A DNA stretch of 31,091 nt, from positions 1 through 31,091 of the forward strand of contig UQDU01000025.1 in assembly GCA_900539915.1 (NCBI GenBank). The letters run 5' to 3'. Shown here in pieces: positions 6,604-13,672 of this stretch (position 1 is its first letter; the number at the start of each line of letters is the position of its first letter). The position numbers and the translations under genes were made by a program. The DNA is from an uncultured Bacteroidales bacterium (GTDB lineage: Bacteria > Bacteroidota > Bacteroidia > Bacteroidales > Muribaculaceae). A model generated the notes under the pieces. The model was not told where the DNA came from. It searched no databases and saw only the letters and a program-made list of their open reading frames with translations.

Positions 6604-7680
6604 TTAGGCGGCACGGGATGCTTTGCGGTAGAGGAGGGCGGCGATGATGAGATAGAGGATGTTTGGAATCCACATGGCCACGAGGGGGGAGGTCAAGCCG
6701 CTGACGGCGAAGGTGGAGGTGACGGTCATGAAGAGGATGTAGCTGAAACTCAGCACCAGGCCGATGCCTATGTTGAGGCCCATGCCTCCCTTGACTTTGC
6801 GTGACGACAGCGACATGCCTATGACTGTCAGGATGAAGGCGGCGGCACACATGGCATAGCGGCGGTGGTTTTCTATCTCGAAACTCTTGATGTTGGCGAA
6901 ACCGCGCTCTTTCTGTCGCTTGATATACTCCTGCAATGCCGGCGTCGACATGGTTTCGTGATCGTTTTTGGCGATTAGGAAGTCTCGCGGCTCGAATGGG
7001 ATCACGGTGTCAAGCGTGGTGCCGCGTTGTATAGTCTCGCGTGTGCCGCTGAAATCACGTATCATATAGTCGCGCACCTGCCAGTTGTAGAGAGTGTCCC
7101 AGCGAATCTGCTGTGCGGTGAGTCGGGATACAAGCTTTTTCTTGTCAAATTTTTCAAGCGAAAACTTGTAGCCGGTCTTAGTCAGCGCATCGTAGCGTGA
7201 CATGTAGGCGATCTCGCTGTCGGCCACCTTCATCTGTATGTTTGTGCCGTAGTCCACTCGCTTGTTTTTCACATACGTGTTGGTATATTCGATGCGTTTG
7301 ACGTTGGCCGGGGGGATTATATATGCGCTGAGCAGGTAGGTGGCTATGGCTATGACCGTAGCTGACACGAGATAAGGGCGCATGAAGCGGCGGTATGACA
7401 TGCCCGATGAGAGCATGGCTATGATTTCGCTGTTGTCAGCCAGCTTTGAGGTGAAAAAAATCACGGCGATAAACGTGAACAGCGGACTGAACTGGTTGGC
7501 GAAGTAGGGCAGGAAGTTGACGAAGTAGTCAAATACCGTTGCTTTCAGCGGAGCTTTGAGAAATGCGTCAAGTTTCTCGTTTATGTCAAACATTATGGTA
7601 ATCGCGAGTATCAGTATGATCGCGAACACATATGTGCCGAGAAACTTGCGTATGATATATCCGTCAAGGATTTTGAACAT
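6604..7680 (-). CDS. LptF/LptG family lipopolysaccharide export permease
   Basis: A 358-residue inner-membrane protein of the YjgP/YjgQ family, the permease part of the LptB2FG transporter that extracts lipopolysaccharide from the inner membrane. The sequence shows an N-terminal membrane helix after a short amphipathic start (MFKILDGYIIRKFLGTYVF), two more helices to about residue 125, a periplasmic beta-rich region (about 130-270) and three C-terminal helices (about 275-355). I set the start at 7680 because the longer reading would overlap tgt and lacks a plausible initiation. The gap to tgt is 44 bp, so the two are probably co-transcribed. LptF and LptG are hard to separate by eye. Confidence 0.88.
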   Translation of the reverse strand: MFKILDGYIIRKFLGTYVFAIILILAITIMFDINEKLDAFLKAPLKATVFDYFVNFLPYFANQFSPLFTFIAVIFFTSKLADNSEIIAMLSSGMSYRRFMRPYLVSATVIAIATYLLSAYIIPPANVKRIEYTNTYVKNKRVDYGTNIQMKVADSEIAYMSRYDALTKTGYKFSLEKFDKKKLVSRLTAQQIRWDTLYNWQVRDYMIRDFSGTRETIQRGTTLDTVIPFEPRDFLIAKNDHETMSTPALQEYIKRQKERGFANIKSFEIENHRRYAMCAAAFILTVIGMSLSSRKVKGGMGLNIGIGLVLSFSYILFMTVTSTFAVSGLTSPLVAMWIPNILYLIIAALLYRKASRAA

Positions 7681-7724
7681 TTCGTTGGCTGTGTGGGTGA
7701 AATATGATTTTGAATCTATATTGA

Positions 7725-8855
7725 TTACAGGCGACGGGTGACGCGCTCCACCATCTCGGTCTTCCATGGCTTGAAGTCGCCGGCGATGATGTGCTTGCGT
7801 GCTTCTCTGACGAGCCACAGATAGAAGGCGAGGTTATGTATGGATGCAATCTGCATGGCCAGCAGTTCCTGGGCTATGAAAAGGTGGCGCAGGTAGGCTT
7901 TGGAATATACCCGGTCAACGAAGCAGTCGCTCGTCTCGTCGATGGGGGAGAAGTCGTCGGCCCATTTCTTGTTGCGCATGTTCATGATGCCGTTGGGGGT
8001 GAAGAGCATGCCGTTGCGCCCGTTGCGTGTAGGCATCACGCAGTCCATCATGTCCACTCCGCGGTCTATGGCCTCAAGGATGTTGGCCGGGGTGCCTACG
8101 CCCATCAGATAGCGCGGACGGTCGGAGGGGAGTATTTCGTTGACCACTTCTATCATGTCATACATCACCTCGGCCGGTTCTCCTACGGCCAGGCCGCCGA
8201 TGGCGTTGCCGTCAGCTCCGAGGTCGGCGACGAATCTGGCTGACTCACGGCGCAGGTCTGGGTAGGTGCACCCCTGGACTATGGGGAAATATGCCTGCCG
8301 ATAGCCGTAGAGGCCTTCGGTGGCTTGGTAACGGTCCCATCCGCGGCGCAGCCAGCGGAGGGTCAGGTCCAGTGATTTACGCGCATAAGTGTAGTCCGAT
8401 GTCCCAGGGGGACACTCGTCAAGGGCCATCATAATGTCGGCACCTATGGTGCGCTGGATGTCTACGACCCCTTCGGGCGTAAACAGATGCTTGGACCCGT
8501 CGATGTGTGAGCGGAAATATGCGCCCTCCTCCTTGAGTTTGCGGTTGGCCGCGAGCGAGAATACCTGGAAACCGCCGCTGTCGGTCAGTATAGGGCGGTC
8601 CCAACCGTTGAATTTGTGCAGACCGCCGGCCTGACGCAATATTTCTGTGCCCGGACGCAGGTAGAGGTGATATGTGTTGCCGAGAATTATCTGGGCGTTT
8701 ATGTCATCACGAAGCTCGCGCATATGCACTCCTTTGACCGAGCCCACGGTGCCTACAGGCATAAATATAGGCGTTTCAATCTGTCCGTGGTCAGTCGTAA
8801 TGAGCCCGGCGCGGGCTGCTCCGTTGGTGTCTGTTGCTTGAAGCTTGAAATCCAT
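7725..8855 (-). CDS. tgt: Queuine tRNA-ribosyltransferase
   Basis: A 376-residue enzyme exchanging guanine-34 for the preQ1/queuine base in tRNAs with GUN anticodons. Visible are the substrate-pocket segment TDSGGFQVFSL (91-101, D92), ALDEC (144-148), VQGC (193-196), GGLAVGE (220-226) and the nucleophile segment DCVMPTRNGRNG (271-282). The zinc-site region differs from the usual CxCxxC...H: only one Cys (311, in SDCFVD) remains, with His340 in ASIHN. From memory this is how Bacteroidales Tgt proteins look. The start codon follows a -7 box by only 4 nt. It is divergent from the aquaporin gene. Confidence 0.95.
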   Translation of the reverse strand: MDFKLQATDTNGAARAGLITTDHGQIETPIFMPVGTVGSVKGVHMRELRDDINAQIILGNTYHLYLRPGTEILRQAGGLHKFNGWDRPILTDSGGFQVFSLAANRKLKEEGAYFRSHIDGSKHLFTPEGVVDIQRTIGADIMMALDECPPGTSDYTYARKSLDLTLRWLRRGWDRYQATEGLYGYRQAYFPIVQGCTYPDLRRESARFVADLGADGNAIGGLAVGEPAEVMYDMIEVVNEILPSDRPRYLMGVGTPANILEAIDRGVDMMDCVMPTRNGRNGMLFTPNGIMNMRNKKWADDFSPIDETSDCFVDRVYSKAYLRHLFIAQELLAMQIASIHNLAFYLWLVREARKHIIAGDFKPWKTEMVERVTRRL

Positions 8856-8859
8856 TTTG

Positions 8860-8867
8860 CAAAATTA
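8860..8867 (-). promoter_or_regulatory. -7 box immediately before the tgt start codon
   Basis: TAATTTTG on the minus strand, followed by 4 nt and the ATG (8855). This spacing would give an mRNA with little or no leader. No clear TTTG is seen 19-21 nt upstream. Confidence 0.5.
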
Positions 8868-8868
8868 G

Positions 8869-8898
8869 TTGTTTTATGGGAGAAATGCAGTATATTTG
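8869..8898 (+). promoter_or_regulatory. Aquaporin gene promoter
   Basis: TTG at 8869-8871, a 19-nt spacer, and TATATTTG at 8891-8898, giving a leader of about 60 nt to the start at 8969. It overlaps the upstream region of the divergent tgt promoter. Confidence 0.6.
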
Positions 8899-8968
8899 CC
8901 ATCGTAAAAAAAGTATTGCATACCTCGTACACCATTAATTCATATATATTCACTTATAGTATTTGTCT

Positions 8969-9661
8969 ATGAAAAAATTCGTTGCCGAACTTGTCGGCAC
9001 TATGTTCCTTGTCTTGTTGGCCTGCGGTAGCGCGGTATTGGCCGGCCCGTCTATTTCTACTCTCGGCATAGGTCTCTGCTTCGGTCTGGTGCTTATCTGC
9101 CTTTGCTATGCTATCGGCGGCATCTCGGGCTGTCATGTCAACCCGGCTGTATCGTTGGGCGTATTCCTTACCAATAAGGATTTCAGCGCCAAGGATTTGG
9201 TAAGCTACTGGGTGGCACAGTTTATCGGTGCTGCCATCGGCGGTCTGCTGCTCTACTGGCTCTTCCAGCTTGGCTCAGGATTTAACTTCGGCGGTATCAC
9301 TGCTGCCAGCGGCAACAGCCTCGCGGCAAACGTGCTCCAGCCCGGCGCTACTCCTGCCATGGCACTCCTCGTAGAAATCCTTCTGACATTCTTCTTCGTG
9401 TTCATCGTGCTCGGTGCCACAAGCAAGTTCGGTGTCAGCAATCTCGCCGGTCTGGCCATCGGTATTGGCCTCGGTCTTGTCAACATCGTGGGTATTCCTG
9501 TTGACAACTGTTCAGTCAACCCGGCCCGTTCGTTTGGTCCCGCTCTGTTCTCGCCCAACGCATGGGGTGAGTTCTGGATCATGGTCGTAGGTCCGCTCGC
9601 CGGTGCAGTCCTTGCCGCTGTAGTGTGGTATGTAGTCGCACCCCACTTCAAAAAAAAATAA
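8969..9661 (+). CDS. Aquaporin (MIP family channel, AqpZ-like)
   Basis: A 230-residue six-helix channel for water or small neutral solutes in the inner membrane. The two half-helix motifs are present: HVNPAVS (NPA at 58-60) and SVNPARS (NPA at 184-186), the second with the filter Arg187. Length fits bacterial AqpZ. Position 172 is Asn (GLVNIVGIPV) where E. coli AqpZ, as I recall it, has the filter His174, and position 181 is Cys, as in several water channels; selectivity is therefore uncertain. I use the ATG at 8969 rather than a TTG two codons earlier. It is monocistronic, with its own promoter and a strong hairpin 30 nt after the stop. Confidence 0.93.
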   Translation: MKKFVAELVGTMFLVLLACGSAVLAGPSISTLGIGLCFGLVLICLCYAIGGISGCHVNPAVSLGVFLTNKDFSAKDLVSYWVAQFIGAAIGGLLLYWLFQLGSGFNFGGITAASGNSLAANVLQPGATPAMALLVEILLTFFFVFIVLGATSKFGVSNLAGLAIGIGLGLVNIVGIPVDNCSVNPARSFGPALFSPNAWGEFWIMVVGPLAGAVLAAVVWYVVAPHFKKK

Positions 9662-9691
9662 TACTGTTTCTGGCAGATAATCCGATTATGA

Positions 9692-9726
9692 AACCCCTGC
9701 TTCCGGTTATGCCGGAGACAGGGGTT
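9692..9726. terminator. Hairpin terminator after the aquaporin gene
   Basis: AACCCCTG (9692-9699) pairs with CAGGGGTT (9719-9726), with an inner TCCGG/CCGGA stem (9702-9706/9712-9716). It is followed on the plus strand by CCGCTTTCTT. In the other direction it begins 8 nt after the stop of the small minus-strand ORF at 9735-9806. Confidence 0.7.
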
Positions 9727-9734
9727 CCGCTTTC

Positions 9735-9806
9735 TTAGATTTTAGGTGTATCGCACATCACGTGGGTGGAAAAATTATGCTTTGAGGGACTTTTGAGTAT
9801 ATCCAT
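9735..9806 (-). CDS. Candidate 23-codon small ORF, divergent from the TPR regulator
   Basis: ATG at 9806 followed by 22 sense codons and TAA. The product begins MDILKSPSKHNF and ends CDTPKI; I recognise no family and it has no signal peptide or membrane helix. What supports it is architecture: a minus-strand TTTG (9846-9843), a 23-nt spacer, TAATTTTG (9819-9812), then 5 nt to the ATG, and a hairpin terminator 8 nt after the stop. It could be a chance ORF in the first bases of a short transcript or small RNA. Confidence 0.3.
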   Translation of the reverse strand: MDILKSPSKHNFSTHVMCDTPKI

Positions 9807-9811
9807 GTTGG

Positions 9812-9846
9812 CAAAATTACTACGCATTGGCGGCAGATGCTGCAAA
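9812..9846 (-). promoter_or_regulatory. Putative promoter of the small ORF or small RNA
   Basis: On the minus strand TTTG (9846-9843), a 23-nt spacer, TAATTTTG (9819-9812). The spacer is at the long end of the accepted range. Confidence 0.4.
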
Positions 9847-9859
9847 TTTTAGGGGTAAA

Positions 9860-9878
9860 ACAGGGGGACAGCCCCTGT
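9860..9878. promoter_or_regulatory. Inverted repeat upstream of the TPR regulator promoter
   Basis: ACAGGGG (9860-9866), loop GACAG, CCCCTGT (9872-9878), ending 6 nt before the TTG element at 9885. The position suits an activator or autoregulator site between the divergent small ORF and the regulator. This is inference from position only. Confidence 0.35.
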
Positions 9879-9884
9879 GAGATG

Positions 9885-9915
9885 TTGCGAATTAAGGGGG
9901 AAGGGGATACCTTTG
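9885..9915 (+). promoter_or_regulatory. Promoter of the TPR/HTH regulator
   Basis: TTG at 9885-9887, a 20-nt spacer, TACCTTTG at 9908-9915. The ATG (9921) follows after only 5 nt, which predicts a leaderless mRNA. Confidence 0.65.
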
Positions 9916-9920
9916 CACAC

Positions 9921-11606
9921 ATGAAACCTATCACATCTTTTCTGACAAAAATCCTGTATGGTAGCCTTGCTGTAGCCTGTATGATCGGCTGCACGGGAGG
10001 GGGACAAAATGAAACTAAACCATGGGGGACAGGCTCTGCCGATATTGACGAGATGCTTGACCGAGTGGACAGTCTGGAGATGATAGCACCCTGGGACGAC
10101 GCAGAGGTCAGGGCTACGCTAAACGCTGTAGACTCCATGGCTTCGCAAGGCGATGGTGTAAATAAGCAAGCGGCCGGGCTGTTTGTCCAAAGCCATCTTT
10201 ATGAAATAGACGGCGACAATGACAAAGCCATGGAGGTTATCAAAAAGGCTCTGGGGATGGTGGACTCGGCGAAATCTCCATATCTCTACTCGCGTCTGCT
10301 GCTTCAGAGGGCTGTGCTTGACCAGGATCTCTCATCCAAGACCGCTACATATTTCAATGTGCTGCCCACATTTATAGATGCGCGTGACAGCATGGTGGTA
10401 GTGGAGACTTTATGGGAGCTTAACAATGCTTATGAATATGTGTGGGATGACTCTACGGTGCTTGAGTGCTTCAATGAGATACTGAAGTGGGTGCCTGACA
10501 CGATGTGCAATCTTAAGAATATCATGCGCTTCAATATCATAGCGCTTGAGCGTGGCGACGGAACCAACCCCCACTATGTGGGCAAGATTGACAGTCTGCG
10601 TCAGGATAAGAATCTTATAGGGCTGTCGCCGCCTCTGGCTGTGCTGGTCTACAGCGACCTCTATCGCATACAAGGTGATGCAAACGATCTGGATACTGCC
10701 GCTATGTATATGCAGGGCATGGTGGGAGACCATGACGCCGTCAAGGTATATTACGGTCAGAAACTAAGCAATGCCCTCAAATGCGGAGAGCGCGACACTG
10801 CCGCACACTATGCGGCTGCGTTGGAGGGGTACCTCTCTGATGAGTCGCCCATGATTATAGAGACTATCAAATCCCTGTTGCCGTATTATAAGGCGATGGG
10901 CATGACAGACAAATACGATGCGCTCAACAGCCGTCTGGCAGAGATGCAGACCAAGGCCGCAGCATATGAGGAGGCGACCAAAATGGCCAGGATGAACACT
11001 CAGCGTCAGATGCGCGATTTCAGGAAATACACTACTGTCAAGACCCATGAGGAGCACACCCGTGTACTGTGGCTGACAGTGGGGGTGCTGGTGGTGCTTT
11101 TCCTGACAGTGGGTGTCATTGTGTTCCTGCAGCTGCGCAAACGCCATCTGGAAGCGAAAGCACGGCTGCATGACGACCTCGAAAATACAAAACGCAGACT
11201 GACGGTGGCCCAGCTCCGCGCCGTGGAAAACGAGCAGACGCTCAGCAATGTGTTGACCGACCTCGGCAATATCTCGTCAGAGCATAATGACGTGCAGTCA
11301 CACGCTGACCGCATAAAGGTGAAACTTAAAGCCCAGCTCTCGGGAGAGGATGACTGGGAACGCTTTTCGGCTGTATTCACTGAGATGCGTCCCGGATTCG
11401 TTGACAAACTCCGTGAGACGTATCCGGTGCTGACGCAGGGTGACATCAGGCTTTGCTGCTTGCTGAGCATGGGGCTTGACACCAAGCATATCGCACGTCT
11501 GCTGCTGATACGTCCCGAATCAGTCAAGAAGCACCGTCAGCGTCTCCGTGCCAAGCTCGGTCTGTCGCCTGAAGTGGTATGGACTGACTATTTCGCTGCT
11601 TTCTGA
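9921..11606 (+). CDS. Membrane-anchored TPR regulator with C-terminal HTH domain
   Basis: A 561-residue protein of a type frequent in Bacteroidales. Order of parts: signal sequence with lipobox-like VACMIGC (Cys24), helical TPR-like repeats (about 35-360, periplasmic), one membrane helix (about 382-405, LWLTVGVLVVLFLTVGVIVF), an Arg/Lys/Glu-rich coiled coil (about 406-450), and a helix-turn-helix of LuxR-like type (about 500-546: LTQGDIRLCCLLSMGLDTKH, then SVKKHRQRLRAKLGL). It probably senses an envelope or extracellular cue and binds DNA from the membrane. The start at 9921 is chosen for the signal sequence; a longer reading from 9837 would run through the promoter. Target genes are not evident; the divergent small ORF is one candidate. 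Confidence 0.8.
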   Translation: MKPITSFLTKILYGSLAVACMIGCTGGGQNETKPWGTGSADIDEMLDRVDSLEMIAPWDDAEVRATLNAVDSMASQGDGVNKQAAGLFVQSHLYEIDGDNDKAMEVIKKALGMVDSAKSPYLYSRLLLQRAVLDQDLSSKTATYFNVLPTFIDARDSMVVVETLWELNNAYEYVWDDSTVLECFNEILKWVPDTMCNLKNIMRFNIIALERGDGTNPHYVGKIDSLRQDKNLIGLSPPLAVLVYSDLYRIQGDANDLDTAAMYMQGMVGDHDAVKVYYGQKLSNALKCGERDTAAHYAAALEGYLSDESPMIIETIKSLLPYYKAMGMTDKYDALNSRLAEMQTKAAAYEEATKMARMNTQRQMRDFRKYTTVKTHEEHTRVLWLTVGVLVVLFLTVGVIVFLQLRKRHLEAKARLHDDLENTKRRLTVAQLRAVENEQTLSNVLTDLGNISSEHNDVQSHADRIKVKLKAQLSGEDDWERFSAVFTEMRPGFVDKLRETYPVLTQGDIRLCCLLSMGLDTKHIARLLLIRPESVKKHRQRLRAKLGLSPEVVWTDYFAAF

Positions 11607-11671
11607 TGACATATTTGGGGCTGGCAGCGATGTTTGACGGCGCATAATGCGTTACATTGCGTAAAAATTCA

Positions 11672-11679
11672 TAACTTTG
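11672..11679 (+). promoter_or_regulatory. -7 box of the nusB operon
   Basis: TAACTTTG, 79 nt before the nusB start. No good TTTG is found at 19-21 nt upstream. Confidence 0.45.
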
Positions 11680-11758
11680 CAGTCGGATTTCGGCCAGAAG
11701 GGATCGGAATCCGTATTGCTGTAAGTGTTAGAACATTGATATAGATAAACGAAGAGAT

Positions 11759-13180
11759 ATGATTAATCGAGTCCTTATCCGCATGAAGGTCGTACAGATG
11801 CTGTATTCCTATCTGTTGACGCGCAATCAGTTTAAAATCCAGCCCGCACCTGCAAATCCCACTAAGGATCAATCATTTGCGTATTCAGTCTATATCGATT
11901 CGCTCCTGCTGATGCTGGAGCTGTCAGGATACCGTGTCACTCCCGACCAGGTAAAACTTTCAATCCCCGTCAATCCGCGCCTCAACCAGTCTGGCATCAT
12001 CCGTGCACTTGCCGCGAATGATGACATACGCGCTGTCATCAACCGTGGAAATTCATCGGTGGGCAATTTCAGTGCCGGTTTGTCTGACATCTACAATGCC
12101 GTGATTTCGTCAGACCTCTATAAGAAATATCTCAGAGCGCGTAACCGCGGTATCAAAGAGGATGTGCAGTTTTGGACGGTGATGTTCAAGACGGTTATCG
12201 AAAAGAGTGCCGCCTTTCAGGAGGGTGCCCGCAAGAGCGACGAGTTTACGCTCAACGGTCTGGAGCTGGGCATAGAGAAGCTCATAGCTACGCTTGAAGA
12301 GTTTGACGGCGAACACTCGGGCTTTGCTGAGGCCCGCAACGCCCTTGACCGCTCGCTTGACAAGGCTTACCAGCTCTACCATGCGCTTCTGACACTTCCT
12401 GTGGAGATAGTGCGCTGCTATGACCTGCAGCTTGACAATGCGCGTAACAAATATCTGCCCACAAGTCAGGACCTCAATCCCGACACCCGGCTGCTTGACA
12501 GTCCGCTGGTGAAGCTCCTCGCCGACAATGTATCAATCCGCGAATATGCCGATGAGCATCCGGGAGAATGGACCGATGACTCTGACCTGCTGTCACACCT
12601 GCTCAAGCGTATCCTTGAATCGGAGGAGTATAAGAATTACATGGCTCTCCCGTCGGTCAGCCTGAGCGAGGATGCCGATTTCTGGCGTCAGGTGATGAAA
12701 TCCATTATCCTGCCTGACGACGATCTTGCCGAAGTGCTGGAGTCGAAATCGGTCTACTGGAACGATGACCTTGACATTATGGGTACATTTGCGCTCAAGA
12801 CACTTCGCAAATTTGCCACTTCGCCCGGCAAGGACCCTGTGCTGCCGCAGTATAAGGACGATGAGGATGCCCGTTTCGGCGCAGACCTGTTTGTCAATGT
12901 CGTTGACAAATATGACGAATACCGTAATCTGGTGGACCACTATGTCGACAATCAGGCCTGGGATTCGGAGCGTCTGGCGTTTATGGATGTCATCATCATG
13001 GCTACTGCCATAGCCGAGATGCTTAACTATCCTCAGATTCCTATCCCTGTGACTCTCAACGAGTACATAGAGATTGCCAACAGCTACAGCACACCCCGTA
13101 GCGGCAAATTTATCAACGGTGTGCTTTATTCCATCATCAACCATCTCAAGGAGGAAGGGAAACTGATGCGTGATAATTGA
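11759..13180 (+). CDS. nusB: Transcription antitermination factor NusB, enlarged by internal duplication
   Basis: NusB acts with NusE in rRNA transcription antitermination. The N-terminal MINRVLIRMKVVQMLYSY and the C-terminal NusB part (about 365-470: DSERLAFMDVIIM, PVTLNEYIEIANSYSTP, KFINGVLYSI) are typical. The protein is 473 residues, against roughly 300 for Bacteroides NusB as I recall it and about 140 for E. coli. The extra length is explained by a repeat: about 37-185 resembles about 200-352. The clearest pairs are SDLYKKYL...KEDVQFWTVMFKTVI (118-147) with SEEYKNYM...SEDADFWRQVMKSII (288-317), and NPRLNQSGIIRALAANDDIR with NPDTRLLDSPLVKLLADNVSIR, spanning 72-91 and 240-261. It heads a run with yajC, ybbR-like and coaE genes. 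Confidence 0.9.
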   Translation: MINRVLIRMKVVQMLYSYLLTRNQFKIQPAPANPTKDQSFAYSVYIDSLLLMLELSGYRVTPDQVKLSIPVNPRLNQSGIIRALAANDDIRAVINRGNSSVGNFSAGLSDIYNAVISSDLYKKYLRARNRGIKEDVQFWTVMFKTVIEKSAAFQEGARKSDEFTLNGLELGIEKLIATLEEFDGEHSGFAEARNALDRSLDKAYQLYHALLTLPVEIVRCYDLQLDNARNKYLPTSQDLNPDTRLLDSPLVKLLADNVSIREYADEHPGEWTDDSDLLSHLLKRILESEEYKNYMALPSVSLSEDADFWRQVMKSIILPDDDLAEVLESKSVYWNDDLDIMGTFALKTLRKFATSPGKDPVLPQYKDDEDARFGADLFVNVVDKYDEYRNLVDHYVDNQAWDSERLAFMDVIIMATAIAEMLNYPQIPIPVTLNEYIEIANSYSTPRSGKFINGVLYSIINHLKEEGKLMRDN

Positions 13181-13223
13181 AAAATTTAACAATTATTATT
13201 TCAGCCTCTCACAATAGTTTCAT

Positions 13224-13231
13224 TACCTTTG
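13224..13231 (+). promoter_or_regulatory. -7 box before yajC
   Basis: TACCTTTG, 55 nt before the yajC start, in the 106-bp gap after nusB. No convincing upstream element, so yajC may have its own promoter in addition to read-through. Confidence 0.4.
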
Positions 13232-13286
13232 TGAACGATAGAATAACAACAGAAACTCATCTATTTTACTTTCTTTTATTGTAATT

Positions 13287-13619
13287 ATGCTTTTCAATCT
13301 TATAACCCTTGATGCTGCCTCAAGTTCAGGTATGATGAACATGCTCATGATTGTGGGCTTGATTGTGGTGTTTTATTTCTTCATGATTCGTCCGCAGCAG
13401 AAGAAACAGAAGGAGATACGCAAATTCCGCGAAGGCATCCAGAAGGGTGACCAGGTCATCTCGGCTGGCGGCATCTACGGCAAAGTGAAAGACATCAAGG
13501 ATACATACATCATCCTTGAGGTCGACAAGGGTCTTACACTGCGTGTTGACAAGGGCTCTGTATATCCCTCGGCTCTCGATATCGAGGCTACAGGCAGCAA
13601 CCCCGAAGAAAAAAAGTAA
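13287..13619 (+). CDS. yajC: Preprotein translocase accessory subunit YajC
   Basis: A 110-residue single-pass inner-membrane protein that associates with SecDF in protein export. The N-terminal membrane helix spans about 16-35 (MLMIVGLIVVFYFFMIRP), followed by the family's PQQKKQKE segment and a small beta domain with KGDQVISAGGIYGKVKDI and LRVDKGSVYP. Length is normal. It lies between nusB and the ybbR-like gene, an arrangement I associate with Bacteroidota. A weak hairpin (CCGCAT...ATGCGG, 13621-13649) just after the stop may partly attenuate transcription into the next gene. Confidence 0.95.
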   Translation: MLFNLITLDAASSSGMMNMLMIVGLIVVFYFFMIRPQQKKQKEIRKFREGIQKGDQVISAGGIYGKVKDIKDTYIILEVDKGLTLRVDKGSVYPSALDIEATGSNPEEKK

Positions 13620-13672
13620 ACCGCATCCGTTCCTCCTCAGGGAATGCGGCATCTTACACGTAGTGGCATGCC

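Noticed and set aside
7681..7818. Longer N-terminus for the LptF/G permease
   Set aside because: It would overlap tgt by over 90 bp, add a non-homologous Arg-rich leader, and displace the normal first membrane helix.
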